Positions 49,677 through 61,765 of a DNA stretch of 64,000 nucleotides are shown one piece after another. Under the pieces are notes generated by a model. It was not told the origin of the DNA and made no database searches. It was given only the letters and a program-made list of their open reading frames with translations. Numbering within the stretch: the first letter of the stretch is position 1; each line of letters starts with the position of its first letter. Both the position numbers and the translations under genes were made by a program. The stretch spans positions 23,573,376 through 23,637,375 of the forward strand of contig NC_079373.1 in NCBI RefSeq assembly GCF_021018895.1. The letters run 5' to 3'. This DNA comes from Seriola aureovittata. Its lineage: Eukaryota > Chordata > Actinopteri > Carangiformes > Carangidae.

Positions 49677-51155
49677 TAAAAGAGCCACACATTTTCCTCA
49701 GACCAAAACAGAGCTTAAAAAAAACAAAAAAAGCACTGGATAGTCTTATATTCTTCAGGTAACCAGAAACACGACCTCTAATGAACGCTAATGTTTGACC
49801 CACATCTGCTGGTAACTAACTTTGCTACTAACAAGTTCACCATATCGACTTTATAAGATGATGTCAATATTGTGTTTACAGCTTCTTGTTGCTCCACTGT
49901 CAAGAAACAAAAAACAAACACATTTTCATCTATATGACAGCCCACTGTGTGGCCTTGTTTGCCCAAACTAAAGTCTGTTGCTGGGTGTGGTCACTGGTGG
50001 GAAATCTTTTCCACCCACACAAAGTCCAATCTACTGAACAGCAGGGAGAAGAGCTCCCAACTCCATCCACATCCCCTGTAGGATTTAAATGCATTGTTCA
50101 CATCGTGCAGGAGGGAAGTTTTGCAGAAGATTATAAACATAGTTATAGACAACTTCCTCGCGATGTGAAAGAGGCAGATGCATCATGGACCAGCTGGGGT
50201 AGAAAACAAACAGCCGAGCTTTTTTCAAACTTTTGAATGAAGTGAATGAAGTTTTAACTCCAACAATTCTACCTGTTGAAGAGGCTTTTAAGGCAAACAT
50301 ATATATATATATAAAACTTTCCGAAGCATATATATCCAAGCTGCAGGTGACAGTTTTAGTTTGTAGTCTGAGGAGTTCAGAAAAACAGTGGGTGATGGTT
50401 CCCATACCTCGCATGGGTCACTGGATACCCCCCCCCAAAAAAATACCTCTTAGTGGCTTTTACTTGCGCAGTTTGCGTTATTTTTAGATTTCAATTTTCA
50501 ACCCTGGTAAAAGGTAAAATGGACTGCCACAGACTGTTAGATTAAATAGTGTCTGTTTTTGGAGCAGAGATCTGTCACGGGGGGCGAATTCAATCCAGTT
50601 TTATTGTATCGGGACAGCAATATCAAAGCTATACAGTAATAAAACAGTCTGAGAGTCTCAGTTTCTCCTCACTAACGGAGGGTGCTTTAATTCTGTCTCA
50701 TGAATACAAATAGTGACATAATGTTGCGGGAGAAGTTTTGCCTGTAAAATGTAAAATTATTGCTTGACATGGTGTTGCTGGTGACAAGCTTATTTCGGAT
50801 ACTTTATTCTGAAATACATCGGATTTGGCGAAGGTGTACATAGGTGTAAATAGAATAATTCTCAGTCTTCGATATAAGATGCGACTTAAACTCAAGAGAG
50901 CAACAAAAACAAAACTTCTATGTACGATGAAAACTGATGGAAGATATTTCATTCGTGTAAAAGTACAAACACGTTAATGTAAAAAATAATGAATTACAAC
51001 TACGAGTCTTTATCATTTCATGTACCGGCAAAACCTGCGCTTAAATCTGCATGTATTCTTTAAACCACTCAGGGGGAAGCGCAACAAGCTGTGAACACAT
51101 GTTGTGTCGCGGTGTATGGTTCATGTTTTTTGCTCCACCTGGTGAATGCACATCC
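49677..51155. other. No gene seen
   Basis: Chance frames only. The minus-strand frame near 50950-50700 (MKYLPSVFIVHRSFVFVALL) is hydrophobic but has no supporting signals. Confidence 0.5.
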
Positions 51156-51342
51156 GAATATTCACTCTTCTTGGCGATCTGTTTCGGTCTGTTTCGGTCT
51201 CCGCCGTCCTCCGAGTAAAGCTCCTCAGCTGCTATAAGCTCCGCTTTGTTCACCGGCTGGTCGCTGAACCTCGTCCGTCTGCTTCTTTGGTGTGTACAGT
51301 GGGTTTATCAGAGCTCTATACGGCTGCCTGATGCTGCTGGAA
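51156..51342 (+). repeat. MITE-like repeat family, copy 2
   Basis: Shares attcactcttc, ctgttt(c/t)ggtctcc, gctgctataagctccgcttt, gttcaccggctggtcgctg and ctgctggaaa with copy 3. Confidence 0.65.
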
Positions 51343-52134
51343 ATGAAGGCTAGAGCCGTGGGATAAAGTGATGGTGTGAATTAAAGTATTAAAGCATTAA
51401 AAATCTAGTCATCTGATCCACTCTTAATATTGAGATATTATTTAGTGCAGCTGTAAGTTTCTAAAATAGATATGCTCATTATGCAGCAGAACGGCTTCGT
51501 TGATGGTGTAATATTGTTGGATAATTATTGCTGATGCATTAGTGTGTGAGCGCAATTTTAATGTCGGAGCTGGTGAAGATAGAACTGTTTTTTTATTTTT
51601 TACCATATTCTGTTGAGTATAGTACTTCACTTACGGTCCTCCCCTGAAAACTGAAGTATGCAGTGAGAGATATAATTTAACAAAATCAGAATGGGGTTAC
51701 ATAAACACATGTGGCCAGAGGGAAGCAGATAACACTCAGAGAGTTTGTTTGAAGTTACATTTCAAAGTTTATTCTCGTAGGTGACATCAAGATAATTTAA
51801 CTTGGTTCTTACATCATCCAAACTGTCACTCCCGGTGCGTGTTTCTGCGTGAATAACAATCATGTTTTTGGTATTGTATAACTCAAAACAAAGTATTCAA
51901 TCTCAACAAAACTTGTTACTATAATTTCCTCTCTAACACACGAGCCATAAAAGGTTACACAAGAGCGTCTTTAAAACCCAGTCACATCGGGTTGTTTTCA
52001 CACGGCTGTCGGTCGGAAAACTGACGTTTTCCCTAAAAATATGAAAAAAATGCCAGATTATTGAAGACAGCCACTTCCTCTGAAGAATGTCAGAAAGGAG
52101 GACAGGCCTCTTTGTCGTGTGACGCACAAACACG

Positions 52135-52143
<9 letters not shown>

Positions 52144-52192
<49 letters not shown>
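52144..52192. repeat. (CA)n microsatellite
   Basis: Pure CA run. Confidence 0.97.
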
Positions 52193-52194
<2 letters not shown>

Positions 52195-52353
52195 TAGTAT
52201 ACACATTAACACACAGTAATGGAAGTTCAAAGCCCTAATTCGCTTATAAATTCCTATTAACTCAAGTACGCCCTCAAAAAAGAACACATCGCACACTCGT
52301 GTCGTCACACAAGTGCACACTCACACACACTCGGGCACTCACTTGCTCACTCA

Positions 52354-52354
<1 letters not shown>

Positions 52355-52413
<59 letters not shown>
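52355..52413. repeat. (CA)n microsatellite
   Basis: Pure CA run. Confidence 0.97.
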
Positions 52414-52415
<2 letters not shown>

Positions 52416-52481
52416 TATGTAAAAACATAATCATAGTGAATTGTTCCGGCACTTTGACTGATGATTTTTAAACGCCGCGTG

Positions 52482-52486
52482 AGTGT

Positions 52487-52534
<48 letters not shown>
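52482..52534. repeat. (TG)n microsatellite
   Basis: TG run opposite in polarity to the CA run 70 bp to the left. Confidence 0.97.
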
Positions 52535-52535
<1 letters not shown>

Positions 52536-54467
52536 TGTGCGAGTCTGTTCACAGTGTGTGCGGTTGTGTGTGGAGCAGTATTGATTTTCCAGTGAAACAC
52601 ATGCCAAAACTGCTGCAGGATGCACCATGTGACCGCGCATCAACCAATGAGTGAGCTGAGCGAATGTGATAGGCCCCGAGCGCCTGATGTGTGTGTTTGC
52701 CCTTTCTGTGTCCCCTGTGGTGTGTGTATTAGTGTGTGCGTTTCATAAGACACATATGGTGTGAGTACAAAGTGCCATTTCATTACTGACAGTAGAAATC
52801 ACAGACATTAATCTGATTGAGCGTAGAAGTCCTCATTATCCTCAACCTGACTCATGTCAGTCGCTGCCTCCACCCAGTGGCGGCGAGACGGTGACGATGG
52901 CGATGTTGGTGAAAATAAACTGCAGTGAAGGGAATAAAAGTCTACACTAATTAGTCTCTTCCCGTTGTGTAACCGCCTGAACATAAAATCACGCCGCATA
53001 TACACACACACACAAAGCAGAGTTCAACGTCTTCTCCGACAGTTTTGCCAGTTAGGGGACATCACAGACATCTAAAGGCTCAAAAAAATAAAAAAAGTGA
53101 TTTCACCGCAGAGCTCGGCAACAGCACTTTACTTCAATCCTACAGTATAAAAATTACAAACCGCAGATACTGTTCTGCACAGTTTTCACCTTTCATCTTG
53201 AGGCTCTCAGTCCTTAAAGCCAGGCCCTGGATCCATGACGCCTCTGCGGCTAACTACCTCTGATCTTCACAGTGAATTTCATACCATCTGAACCAGCGGG
53301 CGCTCCGGTTTTAAACATTTCCCTCTAACAAACCCCAAAATCTAATCTGGGTTGTTGAGCGCATGGGCAGCTTACAGCCTCCTAACACTTAAACTAGGTC
53401 TTGAACAGCATGTCTGATTATGCACAGCTATGAATATTTTATGTAGATTTTTTTTATTTTTTTTCTCTGGGCTGGTAAATAGACATCAGAGCGTGTGGGA
53501 AGGTCAGAACCGTGCACGTTGACTTTGATTTACCCAGGGGGAATAATTACCTTCCTCATCGAAAGCAATTGTGCCGTTTACACAGCAATGCAACTTCGGT
53601 TCAACAGACAGACATAATGAGGAAAATAAGCCGCCATGTGGAAATGGATATTACACTTAATTGCAGCTGATTCTGGGACTTTGACTTTAACCGCAAACGA
53701 AGAGACTTGAAGTGCTCGCAGAGGGATGTATTATACTTTTTAAACAACTCTGTTGTCATGAAAGCACAATTTCATTTCTGACTATTAGTTTTTGTCTGCC
53801 ATCCAAACATTTAGCAGTCTGAATTATCCCGGTTTGGAAAGGCACTGAGGTTTAGCCGCTATTTACATGCACTGCGGGATCAAACCCTGGCTGAGGTCAA
53901 ACTCAGGATAAGCCGTTTATTTATTTTTATCTTCAAATTCCCATCAAAAATGAGCAAATAGAATATTTCAAACATCGCCATGGAAACAGAAGAGACATAC
54001 CGCAATAAACATGAGCTTATCTGGTAAAGAAAAAAGGTAATTTTAGGCTGATATCACTATACTGCAGCTGTTATATCATCACATTCAGATGAGTCTTATG
54101 AGCTTTTATTTTTCATATTATCAAGTCAGAGAAGGATTTTCCAAATAACATTAAAGAATTCTGTGACTTTACACAAACTCTCTCATTTAAAAGCTAATTC
54201 TGGTTTATTACAACTGGGGTCTTATTTTTGACAGACGTAAACATCGCCCAGGATCCTCCGAATTACACTCGTGTTGGATTAAGCAGTTCACCATTTACAT
54301 CCAATGCCAAGGTTCGGCGCCAGCTGCAGGAAGTAGTGCGCTCTTTTTGTTTGTGGCGAGGACGGAAGAAAAGTGTGTTGAAGGTCGGGTCGCAGTGTGG
54401 CGATAAACAGGCACTGACATATTTACATGGCTAGCTTGTTAAACACTGCTTTAACTTTAACTTAAAC

Positions 54468-54660
54468 TAATATTCACTCTTCCTAGTATCTGTTTTGGTC
54501 TCCACCAACTCATGACTCATCTGGGTCTTTAGCTGCTAAATGCTCCACTGTGTTCACCGGCTAGTTGTTGTCTTTGTCTGCTATTTGGTGCTAGACAACT
54601 TTCTTACTGCTGCTGCTGGAAACTTTGCTAAGCAGTGATGCTAAACCAAAACAGTAAAGT
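54468..54660 (+). repeat. MITE-like repeat family, copy 3
   Basis: Has attcactcttcctagtatct, gttttggtctccaccaactc, gctgctaaatgctccactgt, gttcaccggctagttgttg and ctgctgctggaaac, the fullest of the copies. Confidence 0.65.
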
Positions 54661-55307
54661 TGCAGCTTATAAAACCAAAACAATGTTTGTCACTATGAGC
54701 AACTCCGTTCACGTCACACGCCTGTGATCCGTTGCTAAAAAAGTGTTGTTCATTATCGTTTAAATGTCACTTTAAACTTTTTTTTACCCATAACAAAGGA
54801 CTTTTCTTAACCTTAACTGTGCTGTAGTTGCCATGTGCAGAAATAAAATGTTTTAACGTGGTTAACATTCACAAGCCAGATTAGCAAAACACTTTATAAT
54901 CTGGAGGTAAAAACCAAAGTAAGTACACAACAGGTTCTCCAAACTGAGCGACTGAATAAGTTCAAAAACGATGCACATGACCGGACGCTGTCGTTTAAGG
55001 TTTGGAAACAAAGAGGAGTTGATTATAGCGAGGAAAAGATTTTTGATCAGAGGTGTCGGGGATGCAGACGGTGGTTTTCTGTGTCAAAATCAGAAGCTTC
55101 GTTTTTACCCAACCATCACAACCATCACCCCCCAAAACCTCCGTCCTCAGGGGGTCGAGCCGCTCCTGCCTTTGCTTCTGAAGACGATCTCTCTCAGCCA
55201 CTAACAATTTCATTTTTACAGTTAAAAACTACAAAAAAATAAGAAGTATTCGTTTGGTCTCCTCACACAGGAGAAACACAAATGGAAAGACACTTGAGGA
55301 CAGATGG

Positions 55308-55309
<2 letters not shown>

Positions 55310-55359
<50 letters not shown>
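55310..55359. repeat. (CA)n microsatellite
   Basis: Pure CA run of about 50 bp. Confidence 0.97.
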
Positions 55360-55362
<3 letters not shown>

Positions 55363-55926
55363 GCAGTGAGTGAGTGATAGAGTGCAGGAGGGAGGTGAGC
55401 AGCTGCGGTGATACATGGTAAGTTGAAGGAGAGGAGGCCAAGCAGCTATAAATCCTTCTCTCTCCCAGTTGACCCTTAAGAAGCAGTGGCTGATTAAATT
55501 TTCATTGTGTCTCTCGCTCTCCCCCCCCGTGCTTTTCTTTTTCAGATGCTCCAGCAGCAATAAATCCCCGCTGCCTGTCTGTCGAGCTGCTTGAAGGCCG
55601 AAACAAACCTCCTGCGGGCACGCGGGAACTCATCCAGCTGAAAAAGCTTCTACCTTACAAGTTTCATCGGGACAAATTGATTCTTGTCACGGTCATCGCA
55701 AAGCTGGATTGCAATTTTTTTCTGTGTCCTGGATGATTTTTTGGAGGCTGCTGATTTTTTTAGTTGAACGGCGGGGAACAACTCGGGGGGGCCGGAGCCC
55801 GATTGGACGACACAAACACGTCTTGGGGACAGGGCGGCGGAGTGAGGCGCACGCATCTAGAGTCGGTGTGATTGCACAAAAGCAGACAAAAGCAACGCAC
55901 CTAATTTTTATTTGACTTCATTGCAG

Positions 55927-56183
55927 CGACAGAGGGAAAAAGTCGTCCTGAGGTTGAGGGCAAGAGTGCAAATCACTGAAGGAGCCTCACGTTCGACTAA
56001 GGACGACAGTGTGTGGAGGGGAAACTCCAGGCTCTGAAGGACTGAGCCTTGCTTCAGCTTCAGCTTCCTAATGTATGACTGACCTCTCTGGTTTTCATTT
56101 CTCTGACAAAGACACAGCCATTACAGCAGTGGCGATGAGTACGGTGCCAGCGATGGCGATGATGGTGACGGTGCTGCTCTCGA
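55927..56183 (+). other. Candidate 5' exon (5'UTR plus signal-peptide-like start), low confidence
   Basis: A strong acceptor-like tract (taatttttatttgacttcattgcag) ends at 55926, and a donor-like cga|gtgagc follows 56183. In between, an ATG at 56135 with a purine at -3 opens MSTVPAMAMMVTVLLS, short and hydrophobic like a signal peptide, and leaves phase 1, common for secreted proteins. CpG-rich sequence with an attgg (inverted CCAAT) lies just upstream (about 55780-55860). No downstream exon was found before 64000. The opposite strand also reads an open hydrophobic frame (VTIIAIAGTVLIATAVMAVS) with an AATAAA about 200 bp beyond it, so the orientation is unsure, and the whole thing may be chance. 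Confidence 0.2.
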
Positions 56184-58755
56184 GTGAGCGTCACGCTTTT
56201 GAATATATATTTTTTTCTTCACAGGCTGCGTTGAGTAAGGAAGTCGGCTTCTGTCACTCACGCTGTCAGTCTTTTCCACGTTTGATGGTTCCTGTCGCTT
56301 CTCTTCATATTTAACCAATCAGGAAATGAAACTTCTTCGCTTCTCTGACTATTGCCGTCTTTCAGCACGTCCCCCCCCCCCCGACCGCTCCAGAGGGAAA
56401 TTTCCAATTCCAGGGTTGACACTTCATCCCCCCTTCAGCTGTCATTACCGGGGACAGTGTGTGCTCTCCATCATGGGAGGGGATCTATCATTTGTTGCCT
56501 GCACGGGGGGGGCGGGGGGGTTTCGCCACCTCATGGTGAAAATCATTCGATGATGGGTGTCACGCCAAAACCTTTTTTTTCCATCAATTCAATCACGCAG
56601 CTAGAATGAACTAAAAGCACAAACCTCCGCAAGCGCCAAACAATTCTCTCAACTTGCTGTTATGAAATAGATTTCCTGACCTTGAAAAAAAAAAAAAAAA
56701 TCACTAATAGGATCTGGGAACAAATTTCCATTAGTGCTGTAACAGCTATGAAATAATGACTGACGTTTCACATTGGGATCAGCAGCTTAATTCTCTCAGT
56801 TGTTCCTTCTAACCGTCACATTTCTTGGGAATTTTGTTCATGTTTCTGAGACGCCGCTGACGGACTGAGTGTCGCGAAAACAAGAATGAAAAGTGTTTGT
56901 AGTATTGACCCCCTGCCTTTACAAGCGCAGGTGTTTTATTAGCATTTGCATTTGCAATATATGTAAAGGGCAAAGTAAGAGAACACACCAGTAATGCTGT
57001 GTAATATTTCATAACGTGTGTGAAACAGGGTTTGTAATCAATAAAGAACAGACATGAACAATAATGGACGTGGAGCTACGCACAAACAACAAAGTTAAGG
57101 GAAATGTACATCAAATAAATAAAGAGAATATAAATAAGCTGTGTATTTTTAAATTTGGTCATTCAATTAAATTCTCATTTACTGTGGGTTCAGATATTAT
57201 TTTTTTTAAGCTTTAAAAAGATATTTATTTATCTCAAAAGAAGAAGTATTATCTGAAAGATCCAGCACACTCACACGGGTGTTTGAGTTTCTCCGGCTGA
57301 TCAGATCCTCTCCTCAGGTGTGAAGGCGGCTGGAGCTCTGCTGAGAATGTCTCACAGCACAGGTGTTACTAATAACATGGACAACGGCGTCCCGGTATAA
57401 GCAATGACAGTGTGAGAGTGAGTCAACAAGCACAACACCGGGACCCTACGACTGAAGCAGGGTCAACTAAAACCGTCCGCGTAGGTTTTTACCAAGCGTG
57501 TGCATGTGTAATCACAGGCTCACAAATCACTACTTATTTACTATAACTGTGAACTATATTTACTGTCGCCGTTTTATTTGAGAGTTCAAATTGCAAGCGT
57601 CAAATTTATGCCTCTATATCACGGCCTGTACACTAACACTACGTCCTGCTAACAATCCCACAATGCCACGTCAGGCATTTTATTTTGTAGATGCAAAAAT
57701 GAGTGAGTGAACGAGGGAGGAGGTTTCGTGCGCAGCCACGATTTGTACGTAAACATATATACAGATACGTGGTTTTCACAAGATTGAAATGATTTCCTTC
57801 TTTATAGTCTCTGAATTTAAACCACAGGTCACCTGCTCCTCTGACGGCTTTAAACGCTCCTGTATCGAGGGTCCAGACTAAATACAAGCAAAATGTGGAG
57901 TCAAACTTGCTGCTTGAGGTGTAGCTTTATATTCAGTAGGAACAGTAGAATATCATCAAATCTCTTTTGACCTCAATACCTCTCTATGTGTCCCTTGTCT
58001 TTAGCACATGAGCTAATAGTCCGCAAATAAACCACAAACTACCAGATATCGCTAAGTGAGAAATTATACTTCTGCGTGTAATTAGGGTGAATTGCCTACA
58101 TGAAATATCAATTTCACTCCTTTCCTTTACTACGTGCAGTGCACAGGTTCACTGGTCAACACAAAGGGTAATTAAAATTCGCCCCCCCCTCTTGCATTAC
58201 ACAACATCTGGAGGTAAGTATGACACACCAACACACACGCAGATGTCTGTAGTGTACCGCGGGAAGCTAAACGCCTGCTGCTGAACGCTCCTTCTGCGTG
58301 TTGGAGTCTCTATAGACACCGTGAAGATGTACACACTTCACGAACCTCACATTGCATGACACCGAGCAGACTCCGTACTGTGTGCCGTGTGCACACATGA
58401 GTGAGCTTTGAACATGATAAGGGTTCTCATGTAAAGATGCTTTGTACATCAAAGTGCTTCTCCAATGAGACAGTTGGAAAATAATTAACCTTCCTAAAAC
58501 ACACCAGCAAGGAAACATGCAACCTCTCAGAGCCCCCGCAGATTAGAAAAATACAAAGTGTGGCTAATTAGGATTATAAAATCAATTTATCCAAAAGAGC
58601 TACTGCCTTCCCTGTTTGATTTATAACAGGGGCCCTGCCACACATAATGTAATGTAGAAGCCGGGGAAATACAGTATTTACGATCTGCATGCGAAACCTC
58701 TGTCGCTCTCCTGTTCCCTCCTTGACTTCAAGTCTTCCTCAATCTTCCTCATTTT
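56184..58755. other. No gene seen
   Basis: Short homopolymer runs (C10, G8, T8, A16) and chance frames; nothing recognised. Confidence 0.5.
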
Positions 58756-58794
<39 letters not shown>

Positions 58795-58795
58795 T
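58756..58795. repeat. Compound (CA)n(TA)n microsatellite
   Basis: CA run passing directly into TA units. Confidence 0.95.
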
Positions 58796-60321
58796 CCAGA
58801 AATAAATCACTAACTCCAGAGTGCGGCAGAAAAAATCTGTCTGTTACTCTGATGAAACTGAGTGTGACGTTGTGTGTGTGTGTGTGTGTTTTTGCATGAT
58901 TATTTGTGTAATGGAGGGGAAGCACAGCGTCAGAGATATTTAGTTTGGTCACAACCACAAAAACACAGTAGTGCAGTAACTCAGACAGAGTTGTGTCAGT
59001 CGTATCATCGGCACTTATCTTGTCTTCTATAATAAAGCTGCTCCTCTGCGTTTCTGCCTGGCAACAGTGAGTCGGCAGCGCTGCCAGTAGAGACGTTTTA
59101 GCTTGACAGCGAGCATCATTACACAGTCTCCCTGCAGTGAAGAAGAGTCTCTGAGGGACAGATGCATCAAAAAACCACAAATATTGGAAGGAGGACTGAC
59201 AACACCATGAGAAAATGGAGGTGTAAAAAAACAATGAGATTGTATTGTGACAAATGTCTTTCTCGCACCACATTACATAATCATTGGTGTCGATTACATA
59301 ATTAAGTCTCCACTGCTTCACACTGTCAGATTCTTCTTCATGATCCTGGTTTAAATCTAATGTCACATGTAAAAGCCAAACTTCCACCAGATTCACCTCT
59401 TTTTCACGTCGGAGTGAAGAGCTCCAGCAGAGCACAATCAGAGTGGCACAGAGAAGCACTGCCAAGCAGAGCCGTGTAAAATGAGCCACTGCTGCTTTAA
59501 TGCTGAGAACATGTGCGGGGATGATGCAGTGCTCAGCCCCCCCCCCCATATCCTGCCTCTGGGACCACATGCAGGATCTTTGGCCTTGGATCAATTCCAG
59601 CCAGAATCCTCTCAGATGTACGGCTGCACTTCGGATCACCTGAGCTCCTCAGACGCAGGACGCACAACAACGGAGCACAGGAGCGTCAATACGATGGAGG
59701 CACAGCTGATGTCTGAGCGCGAGCAGCTGCCATAAATTAAAGCTCCAACATGAGAACCTTTGTCCTCGAGGCAATAACAGATTGATAGTCCTGTCCTCCT
59801 CCCTTGCTGACAGGTTGCTGCTCCAACTCTCGTCAAATGCAGCTCATCTACAATAAAAAAAAAAACTTTCCTTCCTCCCTGCTGTTGTTTCCGAGTGTCT
59901 ACTACTCTGTGGCCGCAGTCAGCCACTCAGACGACACACGGTTCGTAAATAAGAGAAGTCGAAATGAGAAGTGTTTACTTTTGACCTGCAGCCCGACGTC
60001 CATTTAAATCACATGGTGGGGATCAACGACTCCACCGCTGTTTCTGAATCAACACCAACATTAGACCATCGGTAACAATATGGATGCTTCACACTGAGTT
60101 AGTGGTTAAACTGAAGATCAGGCTTAAAAGATGAGGCTGGCATTATTCCGCATTTTCTTATTGTCCACAAATATCACGAAGAGACCAAAACCAATGCAAC
60201 TCGAGTCTTGACTTTCCTATCATGTCTGTAGCACTCACCCACAAGCCCATTTGTTGTGTAGGTGATGGATATATTGTTTAATTCAAAAAAAGAAAAAGAA
60301 AAAGCTCAGTAACTCCTGCAG
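58796..60321. other. No confirmed gene; one unusually long open frame on minus strand
   Basis: A 294-codon minus-strand frame runs from 59639 to 58755. It has a hydrophobic segment (FTRLCLAVLLCATLIVLCW) followed by SSSLRREKE and a donor-like gag|gtgaat near 59397. Its C-terminal end is translated CA/TA repeat, so the full frame cannot be a real protein. Only the first part could be an exon, and that donor (phase 0) does not match the phase-1 acceptor at 30543. Confidence 0.3.
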
Positions 60322-60902
60322 CCGGGGCCTCATTTATAAAACAGTGTGTAGGATCCATAGCAAAAGTTTACCTGCACACAAAAGCCACAATTGGTGTTTA
60401 ACAACAACAACAACAGCAACAACAAAAGATTTATAAAACTGTGTGCACACATCTTCCCTTTATAAATCACAGTCAGCTTGAAAATGTGTTTCCTTTGGCA
60501 AGCCTTCGCCCAAAAACACAAACACAATTAACCATGAGTGGTCAATGCAAATCCCTCTTGTATATTGATAGACATATTGTTCCTGTGGAGAATGGAGGCA
60601 ACCAAAACAAAAGGTGTAGAGGCCGAGGGCTGCAACAGCTGATATAACAAACAGGACAATTTCCAAAATCAATCAATGCAGTCCGACGTGGAGGTGGACG
60701 CGTCAAACTGCACACAATAGAGGCACAGGGACACCGGAGCTCATTACTGCATGCATAAACAATCAGACCACACAATGGATGTCTTAACATGACGTAAAAC
60801 ACCACATCTAGCTCCACAACGCAGCGGTGCTTCTCTCATTTTCACTGCTGACGAGTGCAGGTGGCAGAGAGGTGTTGGGTAACGTGCTTAGAGAAAGCAC
60901 TG

Positions 60903-60952
<50 letters not shown>

Positions 60953-61542
60953 TCTAGGGAGCTCTGTGCGGCTGCATGGTGGCCCCGACAGACCGTGGTC
61001 ACTGAGGCGATTTGCTTTTGTTGCTTTGTCTGCAGATGCTTTGGTCTTGCAGGTTTAAAGAGAAACTTGAGGCGATTTGATGATTATTTCTTCAGTTGAT
61101 TTTTTTTGAGATAAAAAGAAAATCAGCGCATTCATGGTTGATAGTGGGTAAAGGTGAGGCCATTTGAGTGGACTGAGTTTGAGCATCGCACGGTTCTGAA
61201 TCACTATGATTTGAGACGGCACGTATATTTTGAGATAGAAAGGTGCTTATGGAATAATTAGTGTTTCACTTCAAGCACATAAACAACAAAAAGCTGCGGG
61301 CCTGAACGTTTGTGACGTGGCTAAATGATTTATCCACAACGTGATATGAAGTGAAATTATCTGTGAATAATCTGTGTCGCCACTTTCCCAAAGTCAGGTC
61401 TACAAAATGTTCGCACACCTGGGTCAGAGTTTCCGTACAGGTGTGCACAGTCAGTTTGTTGCTTTTCCGTTGAGAAGATGTTCACCTTTGCATCTTTCAA
61501 TCCCCCTGTTTTGTGAGAACAGGATTATACATGAGGCCCCGG
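60322..61542. mobile_element. Element with terminal inverted repeats, about 1.2 kb
   Basis: The left end reads ccggggcctcatttataa; the right end, reverse complemented, reads ccggggcctcatgtataa, so 17 of 18 match. The pair encloses 1221 bp with a GT array and no intact transposase. Probably a non-autonomous DNA transposon; family not determined, and no clear target-site duplication was seen. Confidence 0.6.
60906..60951. repeat. (GT)n microsatellite inside the TIR element
   Basis: Pure GT run of about 46 bp. Confidence 0.97.
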
Positions 61543-61644
61543 GGCTCTGTAGTTTAGGCAAACGTTACTCAAACGAAAGTAATTAGTGCATTTTTAGAGG
61601 CTGTTTTCCACCACAGACCAGTCGCAGTTAAAGCTCTGGTGAAT

Positions 61645-61765
61645 ATTAATGGCAGCAGGACAGTGTGTGTTGGACCGGCTCAAAATGAGCCACTGTATGT
61701 GTTCATCACGATGAACCAATGACATGAACAGTGTGGCTTTATTAATGTGAATTTTTAACAGTATT
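61645..61765. repeat. Dispersed repeat, copy 2 (see 3960-4090)
   Basis: Shares ggcagcaggacagtgtgtgt, ggac(c)gg, caaaatgagcc and tgtgttcat with the copy at 3.97 kb. Confidence 0.5.

Noticed and set aside
50698..50952. Minus-strand frame starting MKYLPSVFIVHRSFVFVALL, considered as a signal peptide exon
   Set aside because: AT-rich, no phase-1 donor after the hydrophobic part, no CpG or promoter features.
54995..55213. Minus-strand charged frame VAERDRLQKQRQERLDPLRT, coiled-coil-like
   Set aside because: Acceptor tract is poor, no good donor, and no context supports a gene here.
58755..58800. Protein end rich in YIYIYVCVCV on the minus strand
   Set aside because: It is translated CA/TA microsatellite.
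60460..60672. Hydrophobic minus-strand frame in the 60.3-61.5 kb element
   Set aside because: Lies inside the TIR element, lacks an ATG at the start of the hydrophobic part, and resembles no transposase.
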